A stretch of DNA of 10,432 nucleotides from an uncultured Collinsella sp. (GCA_900549655.1 UROZ01000067.1:1-10432); one strand, 5' to 3'; shown: positions 1 to 8,002, counted from the stretch's first letter. A program made the numbers and translations. The notes: generated by a model from the letters alone, not told the origin.

Positions 1-74
1 GCCGCGCGATACGGGCCATCAGATTGCAAAAGTGTAACGCTTGCAACCCCCGTATTGGTTCAATTTAGCCAACC

Positions 75-2054
75 TTAGTCAACTGGATTGAGCGCGTCGA
101 TCTGCGCAAGCCACAGGCGCGAGCTAGCGTCACTCGGCATACGCCAATCGCCGCGCGGGCTGAGCGTCACCGAACCCACCTTGGGACCATCGGGCAGGCA
201 GCTGCGCTTAAACTCCTGGGCAAAGAAGCGACGGTAGAACGTACGTAGCCACGTGTGGACGGTCTTGGCGTCGTAGACGCCCTCGAAGCTCTTGAGCGCC
301 ATGCGGTAGATCTTGCCCGGCTCAAAGCCAAAACGCAGCAGGTAGTAGAGGAAGTAGTCGTGCAGCTCATACGGGCCCACCAAATCCTCGGTCTTCTGCG
401 CAATCTCGCCGTCGCCCGTGGGCGGCAGAAGCTCGGGGGACACCGGCGTATCGAGGATGTCGAGCAGCGTCTCGGCAATACGCCCGCCAAACACATCGGC
501 CGCATAGCGCACCAGATGGCGCACAAGCGTCTTAGGCACGCTCGCGTTGACGGCGTACATGCTCATGTGGTCGCCGTTATAGGTAGCCCAGCCGAGCGCC
601 AGCTCCGACAGGTCGCCCGTGCCGATGACAAAACCGCCAGCCTGGTTGGCCAGATCCATCAGAATCTGCGTACGCTCGCGCGCCTGGCTGTTCTCGTAGG
701 TCACGTCCTGCACGGCCGGATCATGCTCGATATCCTTAAAGTGCTGTTCCACGGCAGCATGGATTGAGACCTCGCGGAAGCTCACACCCAAGTCACGAGC
801 GAGCGACTCGGCATTGGACTTAGTGCGGTGCGTCGTGCCAAAGCCGGGCATGGAAACCGCCGTGATACCCGTGCGCGACAGCCCCAGTGCATCGAAGGCA
901 CGCACGGTCACAAGCAGCGCTAGCGTGGAGTCCAAGCCGCCCGAAAGGCCGATGACCGCAGCCTTGGTACCTGTGTGGGCGAGGCGGGTCTTGAGGCCCG
1001 CAGTCTGCAGGTCGAGGATGGTCTCGCAGCGCTCGGCCAGGTCGCCGTGGTCGGCCGGCACAAAGGGCGCGCGCGGGAAAACGCGGTCGATATCGCAGGC
1101 ATCGCGCAAGACAGGTTCTTCGGCCAGCACGCCCTCAAACGAAAACTCAATGGTCGTGGCCTCCGGCGCATCGTCCGCGCGCGTCCACGTCGTCGAGCGA
1201 CGGCGCTCGGCAACCAGGCGGTCAAGGTCAACGTCGGCGATGGCCATATCGCAGGTAAGCAGTTTGGTCGCGGCGAGCTTGGAGCCGTTTTCGTAGACGA
1301 GGTTCTCGCCCGCAAAGACCATGTCGGTTGTGGACTCGCCCTCGCTCGCGTCCGCGTAGGCATAGGCGCAGTACAGGCGCGCGCTCTGGTTGGAAATGAG
1401 GCTGCGGCGGTAATCCGCCTTACCGATAATCTCGTCCGAAGCCGACGGATTGAGGATCACCGTCGCACCGGCAAGCGCCATCTCGGTCGAAGGGGGCGCC
1501 GGCACCCACAGGTCCTCGCAGACCTCAACGCCCAGCACCATATCCTCGGCATCCTCATCACAGCAACGGTAGACAAGCCCCGAACCCAGCGGAACCGGAC
1601 CCTGACCGGCAAATTCAACCCACACGGGATCCGCAGGCGCCGGAGCAAACCAGCGGCGCTCGTAGAACTCGCCATAGTTGGGCAGATACTTCTTGGCCGT
1701 GAGGCCCAAAAGCTCGCCCGCACAGCACACGGCGGCACAGTTGTAAATATTCTCGGCAACTGCAACGGGAAGACCGATGGTAAAGACAATCGGCAGCTCA
1801 CGGGTTTCATCGAGAACATGTGCCAGCGCGGTCTCGCAGGCATGCAGCAGCGTGCGGTTATGGAACAGGTCGGCCGCGGTATAGCCGGTCAGGTTAAACT
1901 CGGGCAGCACCAGAGCACGAACGCCGCGCTCGGCAGCCTCGCGAACAGCTGCCAACGCAACCTCGGCATTGCCCTCGACATCGGCAACGCGAATCTGCGG
2001 CGATGCCGCCGCCACACGCAAAAAGCCATCAGACTGAGAAAGGTGAAGGTTCAT
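75..2054 (-). CDS. nadE: Glutamine-dependent NAD+ synthase
   Basis: Catalyses the last step of NAD+ synthesis in the cytosol: deamido-NAD+ is adenylated with ATP and amidated with ammonia released from glutamine. The two-domain layout is visible. An N-terminal nitrilase-type glutaminase carries Glu52 (in LPEFNLTGY), Lys121 (in KKYLPNYGEFYERR) and Cys179 (in GVEVCEDLW), matching the Glu-Lys-Cys triad of the family. A C-terminal synthetase has the PP-loop SGGLDST at 371-377 and the later GTGDLSELALGW segment. At 659 aa it has the size of the long, glutamine-using enzymes rather than the ~275-aa ammonia-only form. The open frame extends nine codons further, to 2081, but GGGAG lies about 7 nt before the ATG at 2054 and nothing comparable precedes the upstream ATG, so 2054 is preferred. 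It stands alone, divergent from the gene at 2258. I see no convincing terminator in the 74 bases after its stop. Confidence 0.96.
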   Translation of the reverse strand: MNLHLSQSDGFLRVAAASPQIRVADVEGNAEVALAAVREAAERGVRALVLPEFNLTGYTAADLFHNRTLLHACETALAHVLDETRELPIVFTIGLPVAVAENIYNCAAVCCAGELLGLTAKKYLPNYGEFYERRWFAPAPADPVWVEFAGQGPVPLGSGLVYRCCDEDAEDMVLGVEVCEDLWVPAPPSTEMALAGATVILNPSASDEIIGKADYRRSLISNQSARLYCAYAYADASEGESTTDMVFAGENLVYENGSKLAATKLLTCDMAIADVDLDRLVAERRRSTTWTRADDAPEATTIEFSFEGVLAEEPVLRDACDIDRVFPRAPFVPADHGDLAERCETILDLQTAGLKTRLAHTGTKAAVIGLSGGLDSTLALLVTVRAFDALGLSRTGITAVSMPGFGTTHRTKSNAESLARDLGVSFREVSIHAAVEQHFKDIEHDPAVQDVTYENSQARERTQILMDLANQAGGFVIGTGDLSELALGWATYNGDHMSMYAVNASVPKTLVRHLVRYAADVFGGRIAETLLDILDTPVSPELLPPTGDGEIAQKTEDLVGPYELHDYFLYYLLRFGFEPGKIYRMALKSFEGVYDAKTVHTWLRTFYRRFFAQEFKRSCLPDGPKVGSVTLSPRGDWRMPSDASSRLWLAQIDALNPVD

Positions 2055-2102
2055 AAGAATGCTCCCGTGCGTAGACGCCATTCACAACAATTAGCAAGTC
2101 CT

Positions 2103-2108
2103 ATTGTA
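2103..2108 (-). promoter_or_regulatory. nadE: Candidate -10 box for nadE
   Basis: Read on the minus strand this is TACAAT, one base from the TATAAT consensus, about 50 bases before the preferred nadE start codon. No good -35 box is found at 16-18 nt, so this is only a candidate. Confidence 0.3.
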
Positions 2109-2135
2109 GTTCAACCGCCGGGTGTAACCGCATCC

Positions 2136-2148
2136 CACCAACTTGGTG
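2136..2148. promoter_or_regulatory. 13-bp palindrome in the divergent nadE/membrane-protein spacer
   Basis: CACCAA-C-TTGGTG is a perfect 6-1-6 inverted repeat between the divergent starts of nadE and the membrane-protein gene. Part of it (CCCACCA, 2134-2140) can instead pair with TGGTGGG at 2200-2206, so two exclusive pairings exist. It could be an operator shared by both genes. It does not match NAD-regulator motifs I know well enough to name, so the function is unassigned. Confidence 0.3.
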
Positions 2149-2257
2149 AGCAATTGATGAGTTGATGGTATCTGTTAAATGTCACGTACGATTCACATCT
2201 GGTGGGTACCCTGATGGCTACACGAAACGAAGCAGATTTACACCGGGAGGACCCCGT

Positions 2258-3220
2258 ATGACAACCAAGTACACCGACGCGCCGCGCACGCGCGTCATGA
2301 CGCCGGCATCGCTCAACAACGGCGTGCACGAGAACCATTCCATCGGACAGACCATGGCCATCGCGCCCAAAAAGGGCCTGTTTGACGACATTTCCATTCC
2401 CCAGATCATCGCCGGCGCCGCAGCTGCTGCCACGAGCGTAGCGCTTGCCTCCAAGATTGGTATCGCTGGTTCAGTAATTGGTGCCGCCGTGAGCTCGGTC
2501 ATCACCGTTGTGTCCTCGCAGGTCTACCGCCACTTTATCTCTGCCAGCGCCGAAGCCCTCAAAGGTACGCACGCCGCCGCCGACTATCCCGCCGGCGCCT
2601 ATGAGCCCGTTGAGCTTAATGCCGAGGAGCACCTGGGCGGCGCCGCGACTACGCAGGAGATGCGCCAGGTTGCGGGGCGCGCGACCACGGCGCGCGTCGC
2701 CCCCAACAGCCTGCGCGCCAAGGCAGCGGCCGAGCGCAGCCAGACGCAAAAGAAGGTCATCGTCTTCTCGATCGCTATCGCCATCGTCGCGGTCATCGCC
2801 TGCGCCGGCGCCATCCATATCACAACTGCCGGTGAGGGTCTGGGCGAGCGTCCCGAGCCAATCCTGTCGTCGCGCACGACCGAGAGCGATGCAAATGGCA
2901 ACACCCAGTCGCAGGATCAGCAGGCACAGACGGACGATACGCAAGACAGTTCTACCTCTGCCAATTCGTCCTCGAACGCCCAAAACCAATCGCAGGGCAC
3001 CGATTCCTCTACGGCCAACAGCAGCACGCCGTCCGGCACGACCGACTCAAGCCAAACGACTGACGGTTCGCAGCCGAGCACGGGCGGCCAGACGAGCGAC
3101 ACCACGTCGGGAACGGGCACAACAGACAGCAGCAACACCAACAGCTCGAACAGCTCGAGCGGAACCGCGTCCGGCACGGCATCTGACAACTCGAGCCAAG
3201 GCACGGCATCGGGCAACTAA
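2258..3220 (+). CDS. Membrane-anchored protein with Ser/Thr-rich low-complexity tail
   Basis: Function unknown; not assigned to a named family. Seen in the 320-aa protein: a polar N-terminus (1-45); a small-residue-rich hydrophobic stretch at about 48-88 (IAGSVIGAAVSSVITVVSS, then VYRH); a polar middle part (90-165); one clear transmembrane helix at about 167-186 (KKVIVFSIAIAIVAVIACAG); and a 110-residue tail made almost only of Ser, Thr, Asn, Gln, Gly and Asp. From general knowledge, the AGsviGAa..S..tvvss.vY pattern recurs in actinobacterial membrane proteins of unknown role. If the Lys pair at 165-166 is cytoplasmic, the tail is outside the cell, as a spacer or glycosylation substrate. There is no signal peptide with cleavage site and no LPxTG sortase signal. 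The longest frame begins at 2162, but GGGAGG at 2245-2250 sits 7 nt before the ATG at 2258, and codons 1-32 of the long frame look non-coding. It ends just before a hairpin. Confidence 0.8.
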   Translation: MTTKYTDAPRTRVMTPASLNNGVHENHSIGQTMAIAPKKGLFDDISIPQIIAGAAAAATSVALASKIGIAGSVIGAAVSSVITVVSSQVYRHFISASAEALKGTHAAADYPAGAYEPVELNAEEHLGGAATTQEMRQVAGRATTARVAPNSLRAKAAAERSQTQKKVIVFSIAIAIVAVIACAGAIHITTAGEGLGERPEPILSSRTTESDANGNTQSQDQQAQTDDTQDSSTSANSSSNAQNQSQGTDSSTANSSTPSGTTDSSQTTDGSQPSTGGQTSDTTSGTGTTDSSNTNSSNSSSGTASGTASDNSSQGTASGN

Positions 3221-3254
3221 GCACATTTGCCTCTCATAGATAACCGACCTGTAT

Positions 3255-3290
3255 AACGGGCGCGAATCGACAGCGGTTCGCGCCCGTTTG
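3255..3290 (+). terminator. Hairpin terminator after the membrane-protein gene
   Basis: AACGGGCGCGAA (3255-3266) and TTCGCGCCCGTT (3277-3288) form a perfect 12-bp stem with a 10-nt loop, 34 bases after the stop codon. The T run is short (TTT, then G), so it is a strong hairpin with a weak U tract. It separates this gene from the next plus-strand gene, which has its own promoter-like sequence. Confidence 0.7.
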
Positions 3291-3322
3291 CCTTGGGCGC
3301 CGCCATGGCGAACGCTATGCGA

Positions 3323-3331
3323 TGGTAAGAT
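3323..3331 (+). promoter_or_regulatory. Extended -10 promoter candidate for the 443-aa gene
   Basis: TGGTAAGAT fits the extended -10 form TGnTATAAT with four of six matches in the hexamer. No -35 box is seen at the usual distance, which extended -10 promoters can tolerate. Transcription would begin near 3337-3339, inside the palindrome at 3333-3348. Confidence 0.4.
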
Positions 3332-3332
3332 G

Positions 3333-3348
3333 CTTTACATGTGTAAAG
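3333..3348. promoter_or_regulatory. 16-bp palindromic operator candidate CTTTACATGTGTAAAG
   Basis: A perfect 7-2-7 inverted repeat (CTTTACA, TG, TGTAAAG) lies directly before the ribosome binding site (GAGGAG) of the 443-aa gene and overlaps its predicted transcription start. Its core TACAnnTGTA has the form of operators used by CopY and BlaI/MecI-type winged-helix repressors. That is only a motif resemblance; no such regulator is encoded in the window. As RNA it could also be a small hairpin near the 5' end of the message. Confidence 0.5.
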
Positions 3349-3360
3349 AGGAGATTTGCC

Positions 3361-4692
<1,332 letters not shown>

Positions 4693-4696
4693 CGAC

Positions 4697-4738
4697 AAAC
4701 GGCTCAAATCCAAATCAGGATTTGAGCCGTTTTTATTT
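4697..4738 (+). terminator. Strong intrinsic terminator after the 443-aa gene
   Basis: AAACGGCTCAAATCC (4697-4711) pairs perfectly over 15 bp with GGATTTGAGCCGTTT (4718-4732) around a 6-nt loop and is followed by TTTTTATTTG. It begins 4 bases after the stop codon. This is a textbook rho-independent terminator for the plus-strand gene. Confidence 0.93.
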
Positions 4739-4747
4739 GTTGATGTT

Positions 4748-4903
4748 GCGTAACCAACAGCGAGCGGGCCGCAAGTGCCCCAGGTTGCCGTGAAAGAGGA
4801 GCGACGCGTACTTCGGTACGCGAGCGACGGCTTGAACGGCAAGATGGGGTGCTTGCGATCCGCGCAGCGTCGAGCAGTTACGCGGTTTGGAAAACCGCGT
4901 AAC
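4748..4903. repeat. Palindrome-rich intergenic element with UUCG-capped long hairpin
   Basis: The spacer between two convergent genes is almost entirely self-complementary. Arms 4764-4811 and 4816-4863 are both exactly 48 nt and pair around a TTCG loop closed by C-G. 33 of 48 positions are Watson-Crick, and three more are G.U on the plus strand. Mismatches are mostly paired two-base internal loops, with no length difference between arms. A second hairpin pairs GTTACGCGGTTT (4877-4888) with AAACCGCGTAAC (4892-4903). GCGTAAC at 4748-4754 can pair with GTTACGC at 4877-4883, closing the whole element or competing with the second hairpin. There is no T tract on either strand, so it is not an ordinary terminator. 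It could be a REP/MITE-like repeat or a structured 3' UTR. It ends three bases from the ettA stop codon. Confidence 0.75.
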
Positions 4904-4906
4904 GAT

Positions 4907-6586
4907 CTAGTCGCGCGTCAGCTTGCGGTGAATACGATGCGGCTGGGCTGCATCCTCGCCCAGGCGCTCGATGCGGTTGGCCTGATAGGCCTCGAAGTTG
5001 CCCTCAAACCAATACCAGTTGCCCGGATTCTCGTCGGTGCCCTCCCACGCCAGAATGTGCGTGGCGACGCGGTCCAGGAACATACGGTCGTGGCTAATGA
5101 CCACCGAGCAGCCCGGGAACTCCAGCAGCGCCGCTTCGAGCGAGGACAGCGTCTCGACGTCGAGGTCATTCGTGGGCTCGTCAAGGAGCAGCAGGTTGCC
5201 GCCCTGCTTGAGCGTAAGCGCCAAGTTCAGACGGTTGCGCTCGCCACCGGAGAGTACGCCGGCGCGCTTCTGCTGGTCCTGGCCTTTAAAGCCAAAGCTC
5301 GCCACATAAGCACGGCTCGGAACCTCGGTCTCACCGACCATCATGTGGTCCAGGCCGTCCGAGACGACCTCCCACAGGTTCTTATCGGGGTCGATGCCGG
5401 AACGGTTCTGATCGACATAGGAGATCTTGACGGTCTCGCCCACCTCGAGCTCGCCCGAAGTCAGCGGCTCCAGGCCCACGATGGTCTTGAACAGCGTGGT
5501 CTTACCGACACCGTTGGGGCCGATGACACCCACGATACCGTTGCGCGGCAGGGTGAACGATAGGTCGTCGATGAGCACACGGCCATCGAACTCCTTGTGC
5601 AGGTGATGAGCCTCGAGCACCTTGTTGCCCAGACGCGGGCCCACGGGGATGCGGATGTCGGTCCAGTCGAGCTTTTGGCTTGCGCGAGCCTCGGCCTCCA
5701 TCTCCTCGTAGCGAGCCAGACGAGCCTTGTTCTTGGCCTGGCGAGCCTTGGGCGAGCTGCGTACCCACTCGAGCTCGGCCTCCATGCGCTTGGCGAGCTT
5801 GGCGTCGCGGTTGCCCTGCGCCTCGATACGGGCGGCCTTGGTCTCCAGATACGTGGAATAGTTGCCCTTGTAGGGATAGAGGTGACCGCGGTCGACCTCG
5901 CAGATCCACTCGGCAACGTTATCCAGGAAGTAGCGATCGTGTGTGACGGCAAGCACCGCGCCCTGGTAGTTGTGCAGGAAGTGCTCGAGCCACAGGATCG
6001 ACTCGGCGTCCAGGTGGTTCGTGGGCTCGTCGAGCAACAGCAGGTCGGGAGCCTCGAGCAGCAGCTTGCACAGGGCCACGCGACGGCGCTCGCCGCCAGA
6101 GAGCACGTTGACCGGCATGTCGGAATCGGGCAGCTGCAGGGCGTCCATGGCCTGGCCGAGCTTGGAATCGATATCCCAGCCATCGGCGGCGTCGATCTCG
6201 TCCTGGAGCTTGCCCATCTCGGCCATGAGGGCGTCCATGTCGCAGTCCGGGTCGCACATCTCCTCGCCGATTTTGTTGAAGCGATCGATCTTGGCAATCA
6301 TGTCGCCAAATGCCATGCGCACGTTCTCGATGACGGTCTTGTCGTCGTCGAGTGGCGGCTCCTGCTGCAGGATACCCACGGTGTAGCCGGGGGTGAGCCT
6401 GGCATCGCCGTTGGAGACCTCCTCGATGCCGGCCATGATCTTGAGCAGGGTCGACTTGCCCATACCGTTGGGACCCACGACGCCGATCTTGGCACCGGGG
6501 TAGAAGCTCAGGGTCACGTCGTCAAGGATTACCTTGTCGCCATGGGCCTTGCGAGCCTGATACATCTGGTAGATAAACTCCGCCAT
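4907..6586 (-). CDS. ettA: Energy-dependent translational throttle protein EttA (ABC-F)
   Basis: A cytosolic ABC-F ATPase that binds the ribosomal E site and gates the first peptide bond according to the ATP/ADP ratio. All elements are present in 559 aa. The first ABC domain has Walker A GPNGMGKST (38-46), signature LSGGE (162-166), Walker B LLLLDEPTNHLD and switch THDRYF. It contains the acidic insertion at ~93-140 that corresponds to the EttA arm. A charged helical linker at ~245-305 is the P-site tRNA interaction motif. The second ABC domain has GPNGVGKTT (356-364), LSGGE (445-449) and LLLLDEPTNDLD. There are no membrane helices, as expected for ABC-F. The N-terminus MAEFIYQMYQARKAHGDK aligns by eye with known EttA starts, fixing the ATG at 6586. 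The ribosome binding site is modest (AAAGGA about 12 nt upstream, or CAGG closer). It is transcribed in the same direction as sdpRI but with a 184-bp gap. Confidence 0.96.
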   Translation of the reverse strand: MAEFIYQMYQARKAHGDKVILDDVTLSFYPGAKIGVVGPNGMGKSTLLKIMAGIEEVSNGDARLTPGYTVGILQQEPPLDDDKTVIENVRMAFGDMIAKIDRFNKIGEEMCDPDCDMDALMAEMGKLQDEIDAADGWDIDSKLGQAMDALQLPDSDMPVNVLSGGERRRVALCKLLLEAPDLLLLDEPTNHLDAESILWLEHFLHNYQGAVLAVTHDRYFLDNVAEWICEVDRGHLYPYKGNYSTYLETKAARIEAQGNRDAKLAKRMEAELEWVRSSPKARQAKNKARLARYEEMEAEARASQKLDWTDIRIPVGPRLGNKVLEAHHLHKEFDGRVLIDDLSFTLPRNGIVGVIGPNGVGKTTLFKTIVGLEPLTSGELEVGETVKISYVDQNRSGIDPDKNLWEVVSDGLDHMMVGETEVPSRAYVASFGFKGQDQQKRAGVLSGGERNRLNLALTLKQGGNLLLLDEPTNDLDVETLSSLEAALLEFPGCSVVISHDRMFLDRVATHILAWEGTDENPGNWYWFEGNFEAYQANRIERLGEDAAQPHRIHRKLTRD

Positions 6587-6677
6587 TTGCCTGTTTTATC
6601 CTTTCTACCTGCTGTTTCCCTATTCTTGTTTCGCCTTAGTGGAAACGAAATGGAAAAACCAGCTCTGAAACGTAACG

Positions 6678-6697
6678 AAAAAGGGGCATGGTTGCCC
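6678..6697 (-). terminator. Possible weak terminator between sdpI and ettA
   Basis: On the minus strand GGGCA-ACCA-TGCCC is followed by C and TTTTT (the A run at 6678-6682 on the plus strand). The stem is only five base pairs, so the call is weak. If real, it ends the sdpRI message before ettA. The rest of the 184-bp gap (6587-6770) contains a TAGTAT -10-like box on the minus strand (plus coordinates 6709-6714) with no good -35, and nothing else I can name. Confidence 0.4.
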
Positions 6698-6770
6698 ACA
6701 CCCCCTAATACTACCTGGGAAAAGTCCCCCTTAACACACTATGAACTGCGTACGCTAGTTTTCCGCAACC

Positions 6771-7475
6771 TTAGCGAACGGCCCGCTGCGATTTGCGCCA
6801 CAGCAGATACGAGTAGGCGTAGACGGCTCCGACCGAACCAAACGCCAGAACCGCAATCACCGCGGCGACGACTTCACTCGAAAGCACGCTGCCTGCCACG
6901 CCCATCACAATCAGGCCAATACCCAGCACCATAAAGCAGGCACCGCCAAAACGCTGCGTACGGTGCCAGTTCTCGGGATCGGCAAGCGCCCAAGGTGTCT
7001 TGATGCCGAGCGTATAGTTCTGCTTCACACGCGGCAAGTAGTTGCCTACGCCGATGAACAGCAAACCGACAACACCGGAAATCAGCACGTTAACCGAACC
7101 GACCGCCGGCACCACGCCCCAGACCGTAAGCTCTCCCAGCCAGCTTATGGCGCACATGAACAAGGTAAAGGCGATTACGAAGCCCTGGTAGAACTTGCCC
7201 GAGGTTCGATATGCCTCACCTTTGGGGTCGATGCGCGGCACCACGCAGAACATTGCGAGAAGCGCCAGAGGCAGCACGCCGAGCGCGGAGGCCATCCAGC
7301 TAGGACCCCAACCGTCGACGGCGCCGTTCGCGCCCCAATGCGTGGGAATCTGCGCAGGCAAGCTCGGCATCACCATGAGGTGCGCTACGACATTGGCGAC
7401 GCACAGAGCGATCAGCGCAATCCACACACGCCGCGATACCCCCGTGGCGTGAATGCCCTTGTTTTCGTTATTCAT
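6771..7475 (-). CDS. sdpI: SdpI-family integral membrane protein
   Basis: A 234-aa protein with about six membrane helices (near 18-36, 61-80, 97-117, 126-144, 176-196, 202-226). The N-terminal part has the DUF1648 signature (P.IPTHWGANGAVDGWG, residues 40-57). The C-terminal half has the SdpI signature NYLPRVKQNYTLGIKTPWAL followed by WHRTQRFGG. In Bacillus subtilis, SdpI protects against the SdpC toxin and sequesters the repressor SdpR at the membrane; the broader family often has no known toxin partner. The ATG at 7475 overlaps the last 8 bases of sdpR, with GGAAGG about 8 nt upstream, so the two genes are translationally coupled. A GTG at 7484 also opens the frame but touches the Shine-Dalgarno and is less likely. 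No sdpABC genes are in the window, so the role in toxin immunity is only inferred from the family. Confidence 0.9.
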   Translation of the reverse strand: MNNENKGIHATGVSRRVWIALIALCVANVVAHLMVMPSLPAQIPTHWGANGAVDGWGPSWMASALGVLPLALLAMFCVVPRIDPKGEAYRTSGKFYQGFVIAFTLFMCAISWLGELTVWGVVPAVGSVNVLISGVVGLLFIGVGNYLPRVKQNYTLGIKTPWALADPENWHRTQRFGGACFMVLGIGLIVMGVAGSVLSSEVVAAVIAVLAFGSVGAVYAYSYLLWRKSQRAVR

Positions 7476-7746
7476 CCTTATCACCTTCCGTGTTTGTAAA
7501 GCCCATAAACCAACCGATCAAGTCCTGCATGACGGTGGTGTTTAAGCTGTATACGATGTTTTGGCCATGGCGCTCGTCGGTCACCAACCCGGCGTTTTTG
7601 AGCGTCGCCAAGTGATGGCTCAATGACGGCTTGCTGATGTCAAAATGCTCGGCAAGCTCCCCGGCCGTGCAATTGCCCTCGCGCAGCAGTTCCAAAATGC
7701 GCCGCCGCGTAGGATCGGCCAGCGCCTTAAAACCCTCTCCCGGCAT
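7468..7746 (-). CDS. sdpR: ArsR-family autorepressor, SdpR-like
   Basis: A 92-aa winged-helix DNA-binding protein. Residues 5-20 (GFKALADPTRRRILEL) and 26-50 (CTAGELAEHFDISKPSLSHHLATLK) are the classic ArsR dimer/HTH core. The wing and C-terminus (GQNIVYSLNTTVMQDLIGWFMGF) resemble SdpR of B. subtilis more than metal sensors, and the CxC metal-binding motif of ArsR/SmtB proteins is absent. By analogy it represses its own operon and is relieved when SdpI captures it. The longest frame starts at 7764, but AGGAGG lies 4 nt before the ATG at 7746 and the homology begins there, so 7746 is chosen. A near-consensus promoter with an operator-like repeat lies immediately upstream. Confidence 0.92.
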   Translation of the reverse strand: MPGEGFKALADPTRRRILELLREGNCTAGELAEHFDISKPSLSHHLATLKNAGLVTDERHGQNIVYSLNTTVMQDLIGWFMGFTNTEGDKDE

Positions 7747-7780
7747 AAGACCTCCTCTCATCATCTCTCATGACGCGCAC

Positions 7781-7809
7781 ACTATACTCGATATTTAGAT
7801 GTTTGTCTA
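7781..7809 (-). promoter_or_regulatory. sdpRI promoter (TAGACA-17-TATAGT)
   Basis: On the minus strand, TAGACA (7804-7809) and TATAGT (7781-7786) are separated by exactly 17 nt; each matches five of six consensus bases. The -10 box lies about 35 bases before the sdpR start codon, leaving a short leader that carries AGGAGG. Confidence 0.8.
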
Positions 7810-7818
7810 ATTGTCTAA
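7795..7818. promoter_or_regulatory. Operator candidate for SdpR over the -35 region
   Basis: TTAGA-TGTTTG-TCTAA (7795-7810) is an inverted repeat that overlaps the -35 box of the sdpRI promoter. TTGTCTAA occurs twice in direct tandem (7803-7810 and 7811-7818). ArsR-family repressors bind short imperfect inverted repeats at or near their own promoters, so autorepression through this site is the natural reading. Confidence 0.5.
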
Positions 7819-7828
7819 TCTTACACTC

Positions 7829-7865
7829 AAAAAAAATAGCCGCCCCCGCGTAATGCGAAGACGGC
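7829..7865 (-). terminator. Minus-strand intrinsic terminator upstream of the sdpR promoter
   Basis: Read on the minus strand, GCCGTC pairs with GGCGGC (one G.U) around a GC-rich loop that can pair further (CGC/GCG). It is followed by TATTTTTTTT, from the A8 run at 7829-7836. It would end transcription coming from the tcdA side. The GGCC at 7863-7866 needed by the adjacent hairpin overlaps the terminator stem, so the two are mutually exclusive. Confidence 0.55.
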
Positions 7866-7996
7866 CACTTCTCACGCTACAAACGTGTTTGGGAGTTGGC
7901 CAACCCGCGGCAACGGGTGCCATCTGCTTCATCTTATGCGAATCTCTGCCTCATTTCAACAAGCCCCTAGGGCTCAAATGGAATCGCGATAATACC

Positions 7997-8002
7997 TATA
8001 AT
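7997..8002 (+). promoter_or_regulatory. tcdA promoter -10 box TATAAT
   Basis: A perfect TATAAT lies 44 bases before the tcdA start codon. The -35 position at 16-18 nt spacing holds only TCAAAT-like sequence, a poor match. GCGATA flanks the box on both sides (7986-7991 and 8004-8009), and GAATCG (7981-7986) with CGATTC (8019-8024) forms an inverted repeat around it; either could be a regulator site. Confidence 0.6.

Noticed and set aside
1..74. Terminator after nadE, and TTGCAA repeats at about 24-29 and 41-46
   Set aside because: Only short imperfect pairing (TTGG/CCAA) without a T run is present; the TTGCAA hexamers are each self-palindromic and too short to support a site.
975..2165. A 396-codon open frame on the plus strand inside nadE
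   Set aside because: It is antisense to the clearly conserved NAD+ synthase, encodes compositionally skewed protein with no recognisable motif, and results from the GC-rich codon bias of nadE.
4775..5563. A 262-codon plus-strand open frame starting in the palindromic spacer
   Set aside because: Mostly antisense to the second ABC domain of ettA; the start lies within the hairpin arm and the protein shows no family features.
5597..6934. A 445-codon open frame on the plus strand across ettA and its upstream gap
   Set aside because: Antisense to EttA, whose Walker and signature motifs are all in place; no ribosome binding site or recognisable domain.
7840..7980. A tRNA, 6S RNA or SRP RNA in the sdpR/tcdA spacer
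   Set aside because: No T-arm consensus, no SRP apical loop sequence and no long 6S-type closing stem with central bubble could be found on either strand.
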